IMG/VR virus record: IMGVR_UViG_3300024231_000789
Location: 1-55,617 of that record
Source: a virus
DNA length: 55,617 nt
Direction: 5' to 3' (one strand)
Below are positions 39,940 to 48,139 of the stretch, in pieces; within the stretch, counting starts at the first letter, position 1; every line of letters starts with the position of its first letter. The notes beneath the pieces were generated by a model, which did not search any database, was not told where the DNA came from, and saw only the letters and a list, made by a program, of their open reading frames with translations. A program made the position numbers and the translations under genes.

Positions 39940-41726
39940 TACACTGCTTTTTTGTTAGGGTTTTGTTCTATCAACTCTTTAATTATTCTGTATTCTGGAT
40001 TACCTGGTACGTATGATATTCCTTTATACATTATCTCATCAGTATACAGATTTTCTGTGGTTTCGTCAAGAATTTGTTTTGGTGTTTTCCAAATTCCTTC
40101 CTCTTTCATAGTTCTGGCTACTTGCTCTAGTACTCCAGGATCAGCTTTCTCTAACATACGTTCCAGCACTTTATCGTCCTGTTGATCTACTTCTCCGTTG
40201 TCCGTTGGAAGGTCTTGATGCGACCAAGATAAAGTTTCAGTATTATCTTTATCTGTTGCAGGTGCTGTTTTAACCTGCGGTCTTTTGCGTGATGGGTTTT
40301 GTTCTATCAAGCTGATACCTGAAATTACTAGTATTACTGCTAATGGATCAAACACAAGAACTAGGATAATAATTACCCATCTCACTGCTGACTCTAGCAT
40401 ATCTTTATTAGCTTCACCATAAACAAGTTCAGCTATATATTTTACAGGTCCAACTTCTGCTTCTAGTTTTCTGTAGTCTGCTTCTAGCTCATATTTTTTC
40501 TCTGTAAGTTTTTCTATTTGTTCGTTTGAAAGATTAATTTTGCTTAGTTGAGCGTTTACTATATCTTCAATAGATTTATCTGAACCAACTGTAATTTGCT
40601 GTCTTAATCTTTCAATAAGATCTTGGCTTGCTTGTATTTGATTTTCAGCACTCAATCTAATACGTGCGATTTCTTCCCTTGCTGTATTGATTGCAGGAGA
40701 CTCTGTGGCTCTCACATTATCAATAGTACTTAACACCTGAAGTTCACGTTGTTTAAGTGCAGGTATCTGAATCTCACGTATATCTTTAACTACACTTGCT
40801 AGTCTAGTACGTTCAAGATTAACTACGCTTGTTGCATCTTTACGTATAGTTGCAACTTGTGCATTTAGGTCGTTAACAATAATTTTTTGTTGTTCTATCC
40901 AAGTATTAGCAGAACGCCTTGTATTAGGTCCAGCAGCACCGTCAGGATTAGCACCTATTGTACTTTGTGCTTGCTTAATTTGCTCACGTTCGCCACTAGC
41001 AATCTGTCCTTCTACTTTTGTAATCGTTGCATTAATCGTTGCAATTTGTGCAACGATTGTATCTGCACTACTTGCATCTACAACAAGACTAGATATTTGT
41101 GTTTCGTATTCTTTTGCACTTGTTTCTAAACGTATAATTTCATCTTTAATATTTGTTAACTGGTCTTCATATGGTGATGTACGACTTGCATCGTCCAATC
41201 TCACATCTGAAATAATTTTATTCTGTTCATTAATTGCAGGTTGTATTCTTGAATATGTTGAATCTATACGCTCTTGTTCAAGATCTATTTGCTGTTGAAT
41301 AGATGCATTACCATCACCTTGTTGTGATTCTGCTTTATCAATTTTTGCTTCAGCTCTAGCAATAATATCTGTATTGCGAACTAATTCTTTTTCTATTCTT
41401 TCTAACTGTGCTACATTTTCACCTGCAGCACTTGTTTGTTCAATATGTGCTTTACTAAGGAAACCAAAAATACCCATACTTGTAATAAACATTAACAAGA
41501 TAGTTGCACTTGTTAAGTAAATTTTAACAAACCATTTTGCATTTTTCCAATTAAGATGCAACCATACTGCGGTAGTTAACTTACCTATTTCTAGTACTGA
41601 ACCCATAATAACAATAGGAATCATAGCTGCGGCAAAAATTGCCACAAGTCCTACAATACTATAATAGGCCGCTACTGCACTAATGCATAGGGCAACAAAT
41701 ATTGTCCAATAGCCATAAATTCTCAT
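39939..41726 (-). CDS. Large membrane protein with long coiled coil
   Basis: 595 residues. Three hydrophobic segments at the N-terminus (about 5-26, 28-48, 70-90), a long coiled coil (about 100-420, Gln/Ala/Asn-rich), one more transmembrane segment (about 440-465, WVIIILVLVFDPLAVILVI) and an acidic C-terminal cytoplasmic tail. Resembles DUF4407-like proteins seen in phages and gliding bacteria. Not a tape measure by composition. ATG overlaps the neighbour's stop by 1 nt. Confidence 0.6.
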   Translation of the reverse strand: MRIYGYWTIFVALCISAVAAYYSIVGLVAIFAAAMIPIVIMGSVLEIGKLTTAVWLHLNWKNAKWFVKIYLTSATILLMFITSMGIFGFLSKAHIEQTSAAGENVAQLERIEKELVRNTDIIARAEAKIDKAESQQGDGNASIQQQIDLEQERIDSTYSRIQPAINEQNKIISDVRLDDASRTSPYEDQLTNIKDEIIRLETSAKEYETQISSLVVDASSADTIVAQIATINATITKVEGQIASGEREQIKQAQSTIGANPDGAAGPNTRRSANTWIEQQKIIVNDLNAQVATIRKDATSVVNLERTRLASVVKDIREIQIPALKQRELQVLSTIDNVRATESPAINTAREEIARIRLSAENQIQASQDLIERLRQQITVGSDKSIEDIVNAQLSKINLSNEQIEKLTEKKYELEADYRKLEAEVGPVKYIAELVYGEANKDMLESAVRWVIIILVLVFDPLAVILVISGISLIEQNPSRKRPQVKTAPATDKDNTETLSWSHQDLPTDNGEVDQQDDKVLERMLEKADPGVLEQVARTMKEEGIWKTPKQILDETTENLYTDEIMYKGISYVPGNPEYRIIKELIEQNPNKKAV

Positions 41727-42079
41727 TATCTTACTCCACTGTAATCTTCAGCAAGGCCAAGGTCAATTAAAGTATGATTTATGTTTATAAGTTTATTCTT
41801 CTCATCTTTAATGTAGACAATGCCCATTGTGCGACCGTATTTACCCCTTCTGTTATGCAGGGTTTCTACAATAAAGTCTTTAGGTAATAATTCAATCAGC
41901 TTAGACTTGACGATCAAACCTTGTTCCCTAACATTAATATCCTTGGACTTTGGATCTGGAGTAGCTATACCAAATAACTTAATTCGCTGACGAATACAGA
42001 TATCAAAGCCCAGATCTATGTCTGCATCTATGGTATCACCCTCAATTACTCTAATTAATTTTGCTTTATATGTGTACAT
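41726..42079 (-). CDS. Staphylococcal-nuclease-like protein
   Basis: 117 residues, the OB-like SNase fold: LIRVIEGDTIDADIDLGFD (Ca-binding Asp), RQRIKLFGIATPDPKS, EQGLIVKSKLIELLP and LHNRRGKYGRTMG (Arg). The TPE Glu of SNase is Asp here. Its length fits thermonuclease. It might cut host DNA or RNA. No signal peptide, so intracellular. Confidence 0.75.
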   Translation of the reverse strand: MYTYKAKLIRVIEGDTIDADIDLGFDICIRQRIKLFGIATPDPKSKDINVREQGLIVKSKLIELLPKDFIVETLHNRRGKYGRTMGIVYIKDEKNKLININHTLIDLGLAEDYSGVR

Positions 42080-42118
42080 ACAATAAAATCCTTACAAAAA
42101 AACTATGCGTCCGTATGG

Positions 42119-42126
42119 TATTTATT
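42119..42126 (-). promoter_or_regulatory. Late promoter variant AATAAATA
   Basis: AATAAATA about 40 nt upstream of the SNase ATG, which has AAGGA as ribosome-binding site. Confidence 0.4.
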
Positions 42127-42142
42127 GGTTTTAAAGTTGTAC

Positions 42143-42847
42143 TTAACGTGTATTATTATCTAACCACTGTTTGGCTACACGATTTTGTGGTGGTGTTGAT
42201 AAGAAAGCACGAATATTCTTATCTACCTGTCTGAACTGTTCTGCTCTATCAGGATCCTCAAGTCCTCCGCTATTATCTAAAATATGGAAATTAGCGGCTC
42301 CAAATACTTGTTGAAACTTCATAAGGTTACTCTGCACTGTATTCCACATCTTGGATACAATCTCTGCTGGTAGTCTTCTAGCTCTTTTTTGATTACGTTG
42401 TTGTGCTACTTCCAAGTCAGTGTTAACAAATAACATCATTGTATCGTATCCCAATGCCTGCAATTGCTGTTTTAATTTTGAAACAGATCCAACATCCTTG
42501 CCTGTACCATCAATAATTAAGCCTAAACGACCACCAATATAACCAGTAGAGCCATCAGTGCCGCCTCGTCTTTTATCTGTTAGACTTTTTGCTTTAGCTC
42601 TTACTTCTTGACCTTTATCGCTATAAACTTCATCAGGATTGCTCAAGTCTACATTATTCTGTCTTGCAAGAAATTCATAAACTTCGTCACTGTTAACAGT
42701 TTTTAATCCTGTGCCTGATAAAACTTTGTTAGCCACAAAACTTTTACCACTACCAGGGCCACCTGATAAGAATACTGCCTTAAAAATATGTGGATCATTA
42801 GGACCTTCTTCAATAGGTCTAGCTGATAAAATGTCATGTACCTTCAT
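42143..42847 (-). CDS. Zeta-toxin-like P-loop kinase
   Basis: 234 residues. Walker A SGGPGSGKS (28-36), then a lid with VNSDEVYEFLARQN and RARRLPAEIV, as in zeta-toxin and polynucleotide-kinase-like folds. The opening MKVHDILSARPIEEG resembles other virion-type openings here. Such proteins occur in many marine phages. Could phosphorylate a nucleotide sugar or RNA end. Target unknown. Confidence 0.7.
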   Translation of the reverse strand: MKVHDILSARPIEEGPNDPHIFKAVFLSGGPGSGKSFVANKVLSGTGLKTVNSDEVYEFLARQNNVDLSNPDEVYSDKGQEVRAKAKSLTDKRRGGTDGSTGYIGGRLGLIIDGTGKDVGSVSKLKQQLQALGYDTMMLFVNTDLEVAQQRNQKRARRLPAEIVSKMWNTVQSNLMKFQQVFGAANFHILDNSGGLEDPDRAEQFRQVDKNIRAFLSTPPQNRVAKQWLDNNTR

Positions 42848-42851
42848 ACGT

Positions 42852-43409
42852 TTATTTAGCTATTGATTTAAATTTGTCTACGATTCCGTTGTAATCATAT
42901 AAATCTGATGGATTGGGTATTCTTAACTTCAGTAATATTCTATCTTCATTCTTTGCAAAAGGTACACAATGCATTTCCCTTGTGTTCAGTATTGCGGCGT
43001 CATAGTAAATAGGATCTGGATAGTCTATAAATTGTACTGGTGTATCAAAACCCTTTAATACAAAATTCATACTTACCTTAACAACTTTATCAACATGCCA
43101 TCTTAGTTCTTCACCCTGGTATAATTTTAAAAACTGTGGGTATAGATAGCTTACATCTAGCTCAAGGATACTTGATATTTTTTCAGCAAGCCTCAAAGCC
43201 TCGCCTCCTTGAACAACTGAGACTTGCCAGTCATGATTATCAAACCATTTTGAAGCGGTCTCATGGCTATCACTAACCAATCTGTCATAGCTACCCGGAC
43301 CAAATACATTACTGTAGTCAGAATTTTCTGCTTCCTGTAATATTAAATCGAAATCAAAGTCCTTGACAAAACGGTCAATATTATAGACATATTTTTCTTT
43401 ATCAATCAC
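42852..43409 (-). CDS. 2OG/Fe(II) oxygenase-like protein
   Basis: 185 residues. [20 protein letters not shown] (His, Asp), then [25 protein letters not shown] (distal His) and [10 protein letters not shown] (Arg) outline the double-stranded beta-helix. Related in pattern to Asp/Asn beta-hydroxylases. Starts inside the clpP end (ATG overlap 4 nt). Confidence 0.65.
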   Translation of the reverse strand: MIDKEKYVYNIDRFVKDFDFDLILQEAENSDYSNVFGPGSYDRLVSDSHETASKWFDNHDWQVSVVQGGEALRLAEKISSILELDVSYLYPQFLKLYQGEELRWHVDKVVKVSMNFVLKGFDTPVQFIDYPDPIYYDAAILNTREMHCVPFAKNEDRILLKLRIPNPSDLYDYNGIVDKFKSIAK

Positions 43410-44020
43410 TTTTTAGTGACTACCTTGTCTGCTAATCCCCAATCAACTGCATCTTGTGCTGATAAGAATGTATCAAACTTCATTGTCTCAAACATATCTT
43501 CATACGTTTTACCTGCCGTATTGTGCTTAACATATGTTTCAGTAAGTTGGCGATTAAGTTTTTTACTTTCCTCGAAACTACGGATTACATCCGTCATTTC
43601 TAACTCTTGTACATGCACACTACCTGATGTGCCACGTGTGCCTGAACTTACACGATGGATCATTGTGCGACTATTTGGCAACACAAAACGCTTGCCTGGT
43701 TCACCTGCCATTGCCAAAAAGCTACCCATTGAACATGCCTGTCCCATCACGATTGTTGATACTGGAGCATTAATAAACTGCATCGTATCATAAATTGCTA
43801 GTCCAGATGTAACACCACCGCCAGGGCTGTTGATATAAAAATTAATATCTTCATCACTATTTTGTGATTCTAGGAAAAGCATTTGTGCTACGACTAAGTT
43901 TGAACTCTGATCGTTTACTTCTCCATTTAGCATTACAATTCTGTCTTTAAGTAGACGACTGTAAATGTCATATGAGCGTTCGCCACGCCCTGTTTGTTCT
44001 ACTACCATAGGTACTAGCAT
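43406..44020 (-). CDS. clpP: ClpP peptidase
   Basis: 204 residues, no propeptide-like extension. The catalytic triad is in place: Ser97 in [11 protein letters not shown], His122 in TMIHRVSSG, Asp183 in [26 protein letters not shown] and the head-domain blocks match. The His-to-Asp distance is 61 residues against about 49 in E. coli ClpP, so the handle segment (about 145-175) is longer, which could change ring pairing. Should accept the IGF loops of the phage ClpX and ClpA. GGAG ribosome-binding site. Confidence 0.95.
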   Translation of the reverse strand: MLVPMVVEQTGRGERSYDIYSRLLKDRIVMLNGEVNDQSSNLVVAQMLFLESQNSDEDINFYINSPGGGVTSGLAIYDTMQFINAPVSTIVMGQACSMGSFLAMAGEPGKRFVLPNSRTMIHRVSSGTRGTSGSVHVQELEMTDVIRSFEESKKLNRQLTETYVKHNTAGKTYEDMFETMKFDTFLSAQDAVDWGLADKVVTKK

Positions 44021-44022
44021 GT

Positions 44023-44133
44023 TTATTTCTCCGTTTCTATTGCTGCTTGAAAACTTTTTTCAAACAGTTTACCAAGGCCAATTAATACTGACCAAAATAT
44101 AATATTATAGATGATTATCTCGGTCCAATTCAT
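44023..44133 (-). CDS. Tiny membrane protein upstream of clpP
   Basis: 36 residues ([20 protein letters not shown]), one hydrophobic segment then an amphipathic tail. AAAGG ribosome-binding site. Overlaps the next upstream frame by 29 nt and ends 2 nt before clpP, so translated on the same mRNA. Confidence 0.55.
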   Translation of the reverse strand: MNWTEIIIYNIIFWSVLIGLGKLFEKSFQAAIETEK

Positions 44134-44224
44134 TATGCTTGACCTTTCCTGTTATGTATCCGGCAGTAAATGATACTGCTATTACTCCTAGTAATACTAA
44201 TGAGTGCCATACAATAAAACTCAT
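44105..44224 (-). CDS. Tiny membrane protein
   Basis: 39 residues (MSFIVWHSLVLLGVIAVSF), single hydrophobic segment. GGAG ribosome-binding site. Overlaps the upstream and downstream small frames. Probably real by ribosome-binding site and tight packing. Confidence 0.55.
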   Translation of the reverse strand: MSFIVWHSLVLLGVIAVSFTAGYITGKVKHNELDRDNHL

Positions 44225-44225
44225 T

Positions 44226-44375
44226 TTATTCTCCTTTTTTAATATAGTGATGTGGATACGCCTTAGGGCGTTCCTGTTTAATCATTTCCATGTGAGCTTC
44301 CGCTTCAACTTTTGTATCAAAACGTGCCACTGCGACTTCGTTTTCCATACGTGGAATATAAATTACTTCAAACAT
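44226..44375 (-). CDS. Small hypothetical protein
   Basis: 49 residues (MFEVIYIPRMENEVAVARFD), soluble with a beta-alpha pattern (DTKVEAEAHMEMIKQER). AAGGAG ribosome-binding site. Fills the gap before the 2OG gene. Unknown. Confidence 0.6.
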   Translation of the reverse strand: MFEVIYIPRMENEVAVARFDTKVEAEAHMEMIKQERPKAYPHHYIKKGE

Positions 44376-44377
44376 AT

Positions 44378-45220
44378 TTACTCCTTATAACGAGCTTGTA
44401 AATCAAAGATAATACTGTATCTCTGATCGTGTTGAGGATCTGGATTGGGCGTCATTCCATGATATGTTGGTATCCAATTGCTACGTTCAGCATCTTCACC
44501 AAACATCCATAGCATATTGTTACCATCAAGTCCATTGATATGTTGCCACTCTCCGGTTGCGGTATTTTTAGCATGAAACTCTTCAAAGTTTTCACCCAAG
44601 TGTAAACCTCCTAGTGTTTCATCACAATGTTCATCGCCAAACCTTTCTGTATTGTGTTTACGATGAGCAACTCTTGTTTCGTCTGTTGCTACTGGTACAG
44701 TATACTGGATAACCATTAGCTTGTAAAGTACTTTTTCCCACTGATCAGATTGATCACTATAACACTCTTTTAAATAGTGTTGTAAAATTGGCTTATAGGT
44801 ATTGTGCATTTCTATAAAATAGTCTAACTCAGGTAATATGCCTGATGCTTTTTCACCTGTCCAATCGTAAATGTATAATTTACGTCTTTGCACATAATCG
44901 CCTACGTCAGAGTCCTCGTCATACCAAGTCTCTGGACCATGCATAGTATCTATATCATAACCAAAGCAAGGGCCTTGGTGCTTTAATGCATAGCTTTTAT
45001 CTGGTACATTTTCATCTTTCCAATCCTCTACAGTAGCAGGATCAGAAGGATCAATGTCATTAATTTCCATAAATTTATTTGAGTCTAATGTTTTAAAAAG
45101 CTGGTCAGCAACTGCATAGCGGTCGCTGTACACAGTCTCCAATGATGGAGAATGGGTCACTGGCCAGTGGCCAGTAACTTGCATATCTTCCAATTCATTT
45201 TTACTGAATAAAGTTGTCAA
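44378..45220 (-). CDS. 2OG/Fe(II) oxygenase-like protein
   Basis: 280 residues. HCDETLGGLHLGENFEEFHA and LWMFGEDAERSNWIPTYHGM, then QRYSIIFDLQARY, form the His/Asp/His/Arg pattern of an extended oxygenase fold. Overlaps the membrane gene upstream by 20 nt. One of three proteins of this class in the window. Confidence 0.65.
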   Translation of the reverse strand: MTTLFSKNELEDMQVTGHWPVTHSPSLETVYSDRYAVADQLFKTLDSNKFMEINDIDPSDPATVEDWKDENVPDKSYALKHQGPCFGYDIDTMHGPETWYDEDSDVGDYVQRRKLYIYDWTGEKASGILPELDYFIEMHNTYKPILQHYLKECYSDQSDQWEKVLYKLMVIQYTVPVATDETRVAHRKHNTERFGDEHCDETLGGLHLGENFEEFHAKNTATGEWQHINGLDGNNMLWMFGEDAERSNWIPTYHGMTPNPDPQHDQRYSIIFDLQARYKE

Positions 45221-45437
45221 AGTGTAAGTATGCTCCTTCTTGGGATCCCCTTACTATTTTAGCAGTGTTATCCCTTAGTTGAATTTCTATAACATGATTA
45301 TCAGCAAGAGTGCTTAACAAAAACTCAATGCCTTCTTCATGTCCTTTGCGTAATCCTGATCTATAATTAAACCAGGCACATGCCATTACAAAGATACCTC
45401 CTACAATCGCATATGAGTAGGGAATGGCTCCAATCAT
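45201..45437 (-). CDS. Small single-TM protein
   Basis: 78 residues: an N-terminal anchor (MIGAIPYSYAIVGGIFVMAC), then a soluble alpha/beta tail. Unknown; together with the oxygenase gene. Confidence 0.55.
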   Translation of the reverse strand: MIGAIPYSYAIVGGIFVMACAWFNYRSGLRKGHEEGIEFLLSTLADNHVIEIQLRDNTAKIVRGSQEGAYLHFDNFIQ

Positions 45438-45439
45438 AT

Positions 45440-45580
45440 TTATGAACCCATACGCCCAGACACGACCTTAGGCGCACCTTTTACGTATTCTGTTTTATGA
45501 ACATCTGCCGCTTGGTCGCGAGTAAGACCTTCATAACGTACACGCTGATTGTCAGCATGAGTAACTTCAACATACCACAT
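45440..45580 (-). CDS. Small hypothetical protein
   Basis: 46 residues from the ATG at 45580 (MWYVEVTHADNQRVRYEGL) with an AAGGAG ribosome-binding site. A longer frame to 45736 exists but covers the neighbouring gene in another frame. Beta-rich and basic at the end. Unknown. Confidence 0.6.
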   Translation of the reverse strand: MWYVEVTHADNQRVRYEGLTRDQAADVHKTEYVKGAPKVVSGRMGS

Positions 45581-45590
45581 TTTTATCTCC

Positions 45591-45803
45591 TTATGGGTAG
45601 TTAGACCAAAATTCGTTCCACATTTCTGAAACATTTTCTTCAATTGTTTCTGCATCAAGATAACCCCAAAGCTGTCTTTGTTTTGCCATGGCAGTTGCTT
45701 TTGCAGATACTTCACTGACGTGTTCACACTCGCCAATCACATTAGCTATGTCGTCCCATAGCTTTTCCTCTTCATCCATGAGCAGTGACTTAAATGCTCC
45801 CAT
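45591..45803 (-). CDS. Small acidic helical protein
   Basis: 70 residues (MGAFKSLLMDEEEKLWDDIA), helical and acidic, AGGAG ribosome-binding site. Follows the early-type gene at 45816 on one transcript. Unknown. Confidence 0.6.
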   Translation of the reverse strand: MGAFKSLLMDEEEKLWDDIANVIGECEHVSEVSAKATAMAKQRQLWGYLDAETIEENVSEMWNEFWSNYP

Positions 45804-45815
45804 AATATATTTCTC

Positions 45816-46154
45816 CTATTTTAAGTAATGTGGACCAGTCCAAGCAACACTAAAGTCTCCAAAAATGTTACCACGAGCGGCATTTGTTGCTGGTGCATTC
45901 CAGCCTGCAGCTTTAAGGATATCACCTTTTTTAAACTTAGGACCATCTTCTTTAACAATAAAGCCCCATACACCATTGTCACGTATAATCTTAATATACT
46001 TTTTGCCTTCTTTGATAGTAAAACTATTTTCAAAGTTAGCAAGTGTTTTACCAAAATAACTATCTGGCTCTGGTGTACCACGTCCGCTTGCTGTAACAAA
46101 CTTTGTATAATCTGCTTTACATTTTTGGATTAGTGTTTGGATTTCGTTTTGCAT
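45816..46154 (-). CDS. Early-type hypothetical protein
   Basis: 112 residues (MQNEIQTLIQKCKADYTKF), alpha then beta (YIKIIRDNGVWGFIVKEDG). Preceded by promoter cassette copy 2 and an AGAGG ribosome-binding site, so transcribed early. Paralogy to the gene at 46521 is possible: both are about 100 residues and begin with MxNEIQ/MNIELQ plus a short helix. Function unknown. Confidence 0.65.
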   Translation of the reverse strand: MQNEIQTLIQKCKADYTKFVTASGRGTPEPDSYFGKTLANFENSFTIKEGKKYIKIIRDNGVWGFIVKEDGPKFKKGDILKAAGWNAPATNAARGNIFGDFSVAWTGPHYLK

Positions 46155-46187
46155 ATCAACCTCTATGTTTTTTTAACTTACTCTTAT

Positions 46188-46216
46188 AATATAAAGCAAA
46201 GTGCATTGGTTGTCAA
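46188..46216 (-). promoter_or_regulatory. Sigma70 promoter cassette, copy 2
   Basis: TTGACA (46216-46211), 17 nt, TATATT (46193-46188), within the same ~44-bp block as the copy at 20335. Confidence 0.88.
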
Positions 46217-46266
46217 GAAAAAAGCGAATAAAGTTTTTCAATAAAATCAACAACTTGTAATTTTTT

Positions 46267-46521
46267 TTAATATCTTCCTGAATTAATTTCAGCCATTTCT
46301 AGCTTATATAATGTTTTAGCAAGCGAGTCATCAGAAACTTTCTCTTCAATTTGTTTGATGTGTTTGCATTTTTTATAGGAAGGACAATTGCAAGAGAAGC
46401 CATTATTATGCATCTCAATTGCATACATACCACTACCTTGAACATGCCAGGTAGTACCTACGGCCCAATGTTTCTTAGTTTCAATTATTTCACTAGGATA
46501 TATTCTTGGGCCGTATTTCAT
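46267..46521 (-). CDS. SWIM zinc-finger protein
   Basis: 84 residues. SWIM pattern CxCx5CxH: CNCPSYKKCKH (C44, C46, C52, H54), preceded by a beta hairpin (WHVQGSGMYAIEMHNNG). SWIM fingers bind DNA or proteins. It could be a small early regulator. Follows the early-type gene in the operon. Confidence 0.75.
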   Translation of the reverse strand: MKYGPRIYPSEIIETKKHWAVGTTWHVQGSGMYAIEMHNNGFSCNCPSYKKCKHIKQIEEKVSDDSLAKTLYKLEMAEINSGRY

Positions 46522-46820
46522 TATACACTCTCCACAATACCAGTAATCATGCTGTTTGGAACTCGTGTAACTGTGCGGCCAAAAGGCGTTGCACCAGCGG
46601 CTACTATTTCTGTAGTCTTACGGTTCATCTTTTTAATAACACCAGTGTGAACAAAGCCACGTGATTCCCAAGTAACAGTATCACCTTTTTTCATTCCATG
46701 GGTAGCATTACGACCAATGAATGTGCTTTGACGCTTCCATTCGTCAGCAACAGTATTCAAATCTGCTTGGGATTTAATTTTGCGAATTGCTTCAATTGCA
46801 TTTTGGAGTTCGATATTCAT
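46521..46820 (-). CDS. Early-type hypothetical protein
   Basis: About 99 residues from the ATG at 46820 (MNIELQNAIEAIRKIKSQ); a GTG one codon earlier is possible. GAGGTT ribosome-binding site and promoter cassette copy 3 upstream. Contains a helical N-terminus, then GDTVTWESRGFVHTGVIKKM, an SH3/KOW-like small beta barrel. Its stop abuts the SWIM gene. Confidence 0.65.
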   Translation of the reverse strand: MNIELQNAIEAIRKIKSQADLNTVADEWKRQSTFIGRNATHGMKKGDTVTWESRGFVHTGVIKKMNRKTTEIVAAGATPFGRTVTRVPNSMITGIVESV

Positions 46821-46850
46821 CACAACCTCATTTGTTTAACTTACTCTTAT

Positions 46851-46879
46851 ACTATAAAGCAAGACATATTGGTTGTCAA
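46851..46879 (-). promoter_or_regulatory. Sigma70 promoter cassette, copy 3
   Basis: TTGACA (46879-46874), 17 nt, TATAGT (46856-46851), same block as copies 1 and 2 with a few changes in the spacer. Confidence 0.88.
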
Positions 46880-47139
46880 CCTTTTTCTTCCATTTTTTTA
46901 ATATATTTTTTGATACTTAATCCATGTTTCTTTTTAAATTCATAGCTTGCATGAAAATGATCAAGTGCTTGATCGTCTAACCGCGATGTTGCATCTTCTA
47001 TATTCTTTAGTTTCCATTCTGTAGATGGGTTATCTTTTTTCCATACTTTTCGTTCTTCCAATGTTCTGCCGCAACCTGGGCAGAACCCGTCTTGGTTCAC
47101 GCCACATAGACTAACGCATGGTGATACAATATCTATCAT
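46876..47139 (-). CDS. DUF1289-type small cysteine protein
   Basis: 87 residues. SPCVSLCGVNQDGFCPGCGRTLEE is the DUF1289 pattern of four Cys, presumably a metal or Fe-S site. The rest is helical and basic. Such proteins are frequent in proteobacteria but their role is unknown. Lies at the end of the fibre gene's transcript. Confidence 0.8.
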   Translation of the reverse strand: MIDIVSPCVSLCGVNQDGFCPGCGRTLEERKVWKKDNPSTEWKLKNIEDATSRLDDQALDHFHASYEFKKKHGLSIKKYIKKMEEKG

Positions 47140-47143
47140 TAAT

Positions 47144-48100
47144 TTAAGGAGTTTCTACGTATGTGGATGGTACAAGTTGTACCCAGTCAGTGCCATTATA
47201 TCCACTGAACATTTTAGTATCAGAATTAAATATCATTTGTCCCTCTTGTGGATTAGATATAAGATCTCGTTGAGCTGTTGTGTATGAAGGCAAGACAAAA
47301 GTAGAACCTACAACAACTGAACTTGCATCTACATCGCCATCTAAGTCACCATGGAAAATAGGATTAGGTGTTGCATTATCCTCAACAATTAATGTTGCGC
47401 CTGTTCTATTATATACAGGACCATTCCAATTACCCATTGTTTGTGTTTGTGTAAAGTCAGCTGAAGCACCAGTAAACACTGCAATGCCTGTAACATCTAG
47501 TGTACCAGTATCTATTTCATCTGTATTCACCTCATGTACTGTTAGTGAAGCATCTGCTGTGCCTGTTCCTGTATCAAGTATAACTGCACTACCATCAGGT
47601 GTAGTAACATCGCCTGCTACGTTTCCTAAAACTGTACCTGTGAATGTTGTGCTTGTACTAGATACATCTACAATTACTGTACCATCTGCTTTAAGCACAT
47701 CGCCTTTAAAGGTAGCTGGTGTATTAGCATCACCCACATCTAAAACTCTAGTTCCTGTTGGATCAACTGCATCATATGCAACATTACCAATAAGATTGCC
47801 GCTTATGTTTCCTACTAAATTACCTTTAAATTGATCTGCAACCAATGTTCCTTTGCTTAGACTTGCGTCTAATGCATTTACATCGTTAACTGTATTATTG
47901 CTGATTGTTATACTGTTAATAAGTAAGAATTCGTTAGTAGCAGAATCTCTTACTAGCCCTGCATAACTAGTGGCACCTGTTCTTCCTAAGAATCCTACGT
48001 CCTTATCAGCTGCTGAGTCTTTTCCAAGAAACAAAAGATTGTCAGAGAAATCAACAATCTCACTTTTTGTCATTGTAATATTAAGTTTTCTGAAACCCAC
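47144..48100 (-). CDS. Structural fibre-like protein, GTG start
   Basis: 318 residues, starting at GTG 48100 (MGFRKLNITMTKSEIVDFSD). Gly/Val/Thr-rich beta repeats (GNVAGDVTTPDGSAVIL, GNLIGNVAYDAVDPTGTRVL) in the middle, then NPIFHGDLDGDVDASS and a C-terminal SYTTAQRDLISNPQEG...MFSGYNGTDWVQ, a pattern common at the tip of marine phage fibres. Late octamer upstream. Confidence 0.75.
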   Translation of the reverse strand: MGFRKLNITMTKSEIVDFSDNLLFLGKDSAADKDVGFLGRTGATSYAGLVRDSATNEFLLINSITISNNTVNDVNALDASLSKGTLVADQFKGNLVGNISGNLIGNVAYDAVDPTGTRVLDVGDANTPATFKGDVLKADGTVIVDVSSTSTTFTGTVLGNVAGDVTTPDGSAVILDTGTGTADASLTVHEVNTDEIDTGTLDVTGIAVFTGASADFTQTQTMGNWNGPVYNRTGATLIVEDNATPNPIFHGDLDGDVDASSVVVGSTFVLPSYTTAQRDLISNPQEGQMIFNSDTKMFSGYNGTDWVQLVPSTYVETP

Positions 48101-48124
48101 TAGACTACCCTTCCATAATAGTAG

Positions 48125-48132
48125 TATTTATA
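48125..48132 (-). promoter_or_regulatory. T4-type late promoter TATAAATA
   Basis: Perfect octamer 24 nt upstream of the GTG at 48100 with GGAAGG between. Confidence 0.7.
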
Positions 48133-48139
48133 TAATAGG

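Noticed and set aside
39939-41726. Tape-measure protein
   Set aside because: The coiled coil is flanked by several transmembrane segments and an acidic cytoplasmic tail, and there are no tail-tube genes nearby.
45581-45736. N-terminal extension of the 46-residue gene
   Set aside because: Overlaps the 70-residue gene; the ATG at 45580 has AAGGAG and the extension has no ribosome-binding site.
47280-47834. A 184-codon plus-strand frame opposite the fibre-like gene
   Set aside because: It shadows the Gly/Val/Thr-rich fibre gene; no ribosome-binding site or promoter, and the product is low-complexity Ser/Thr/Val/Pro.
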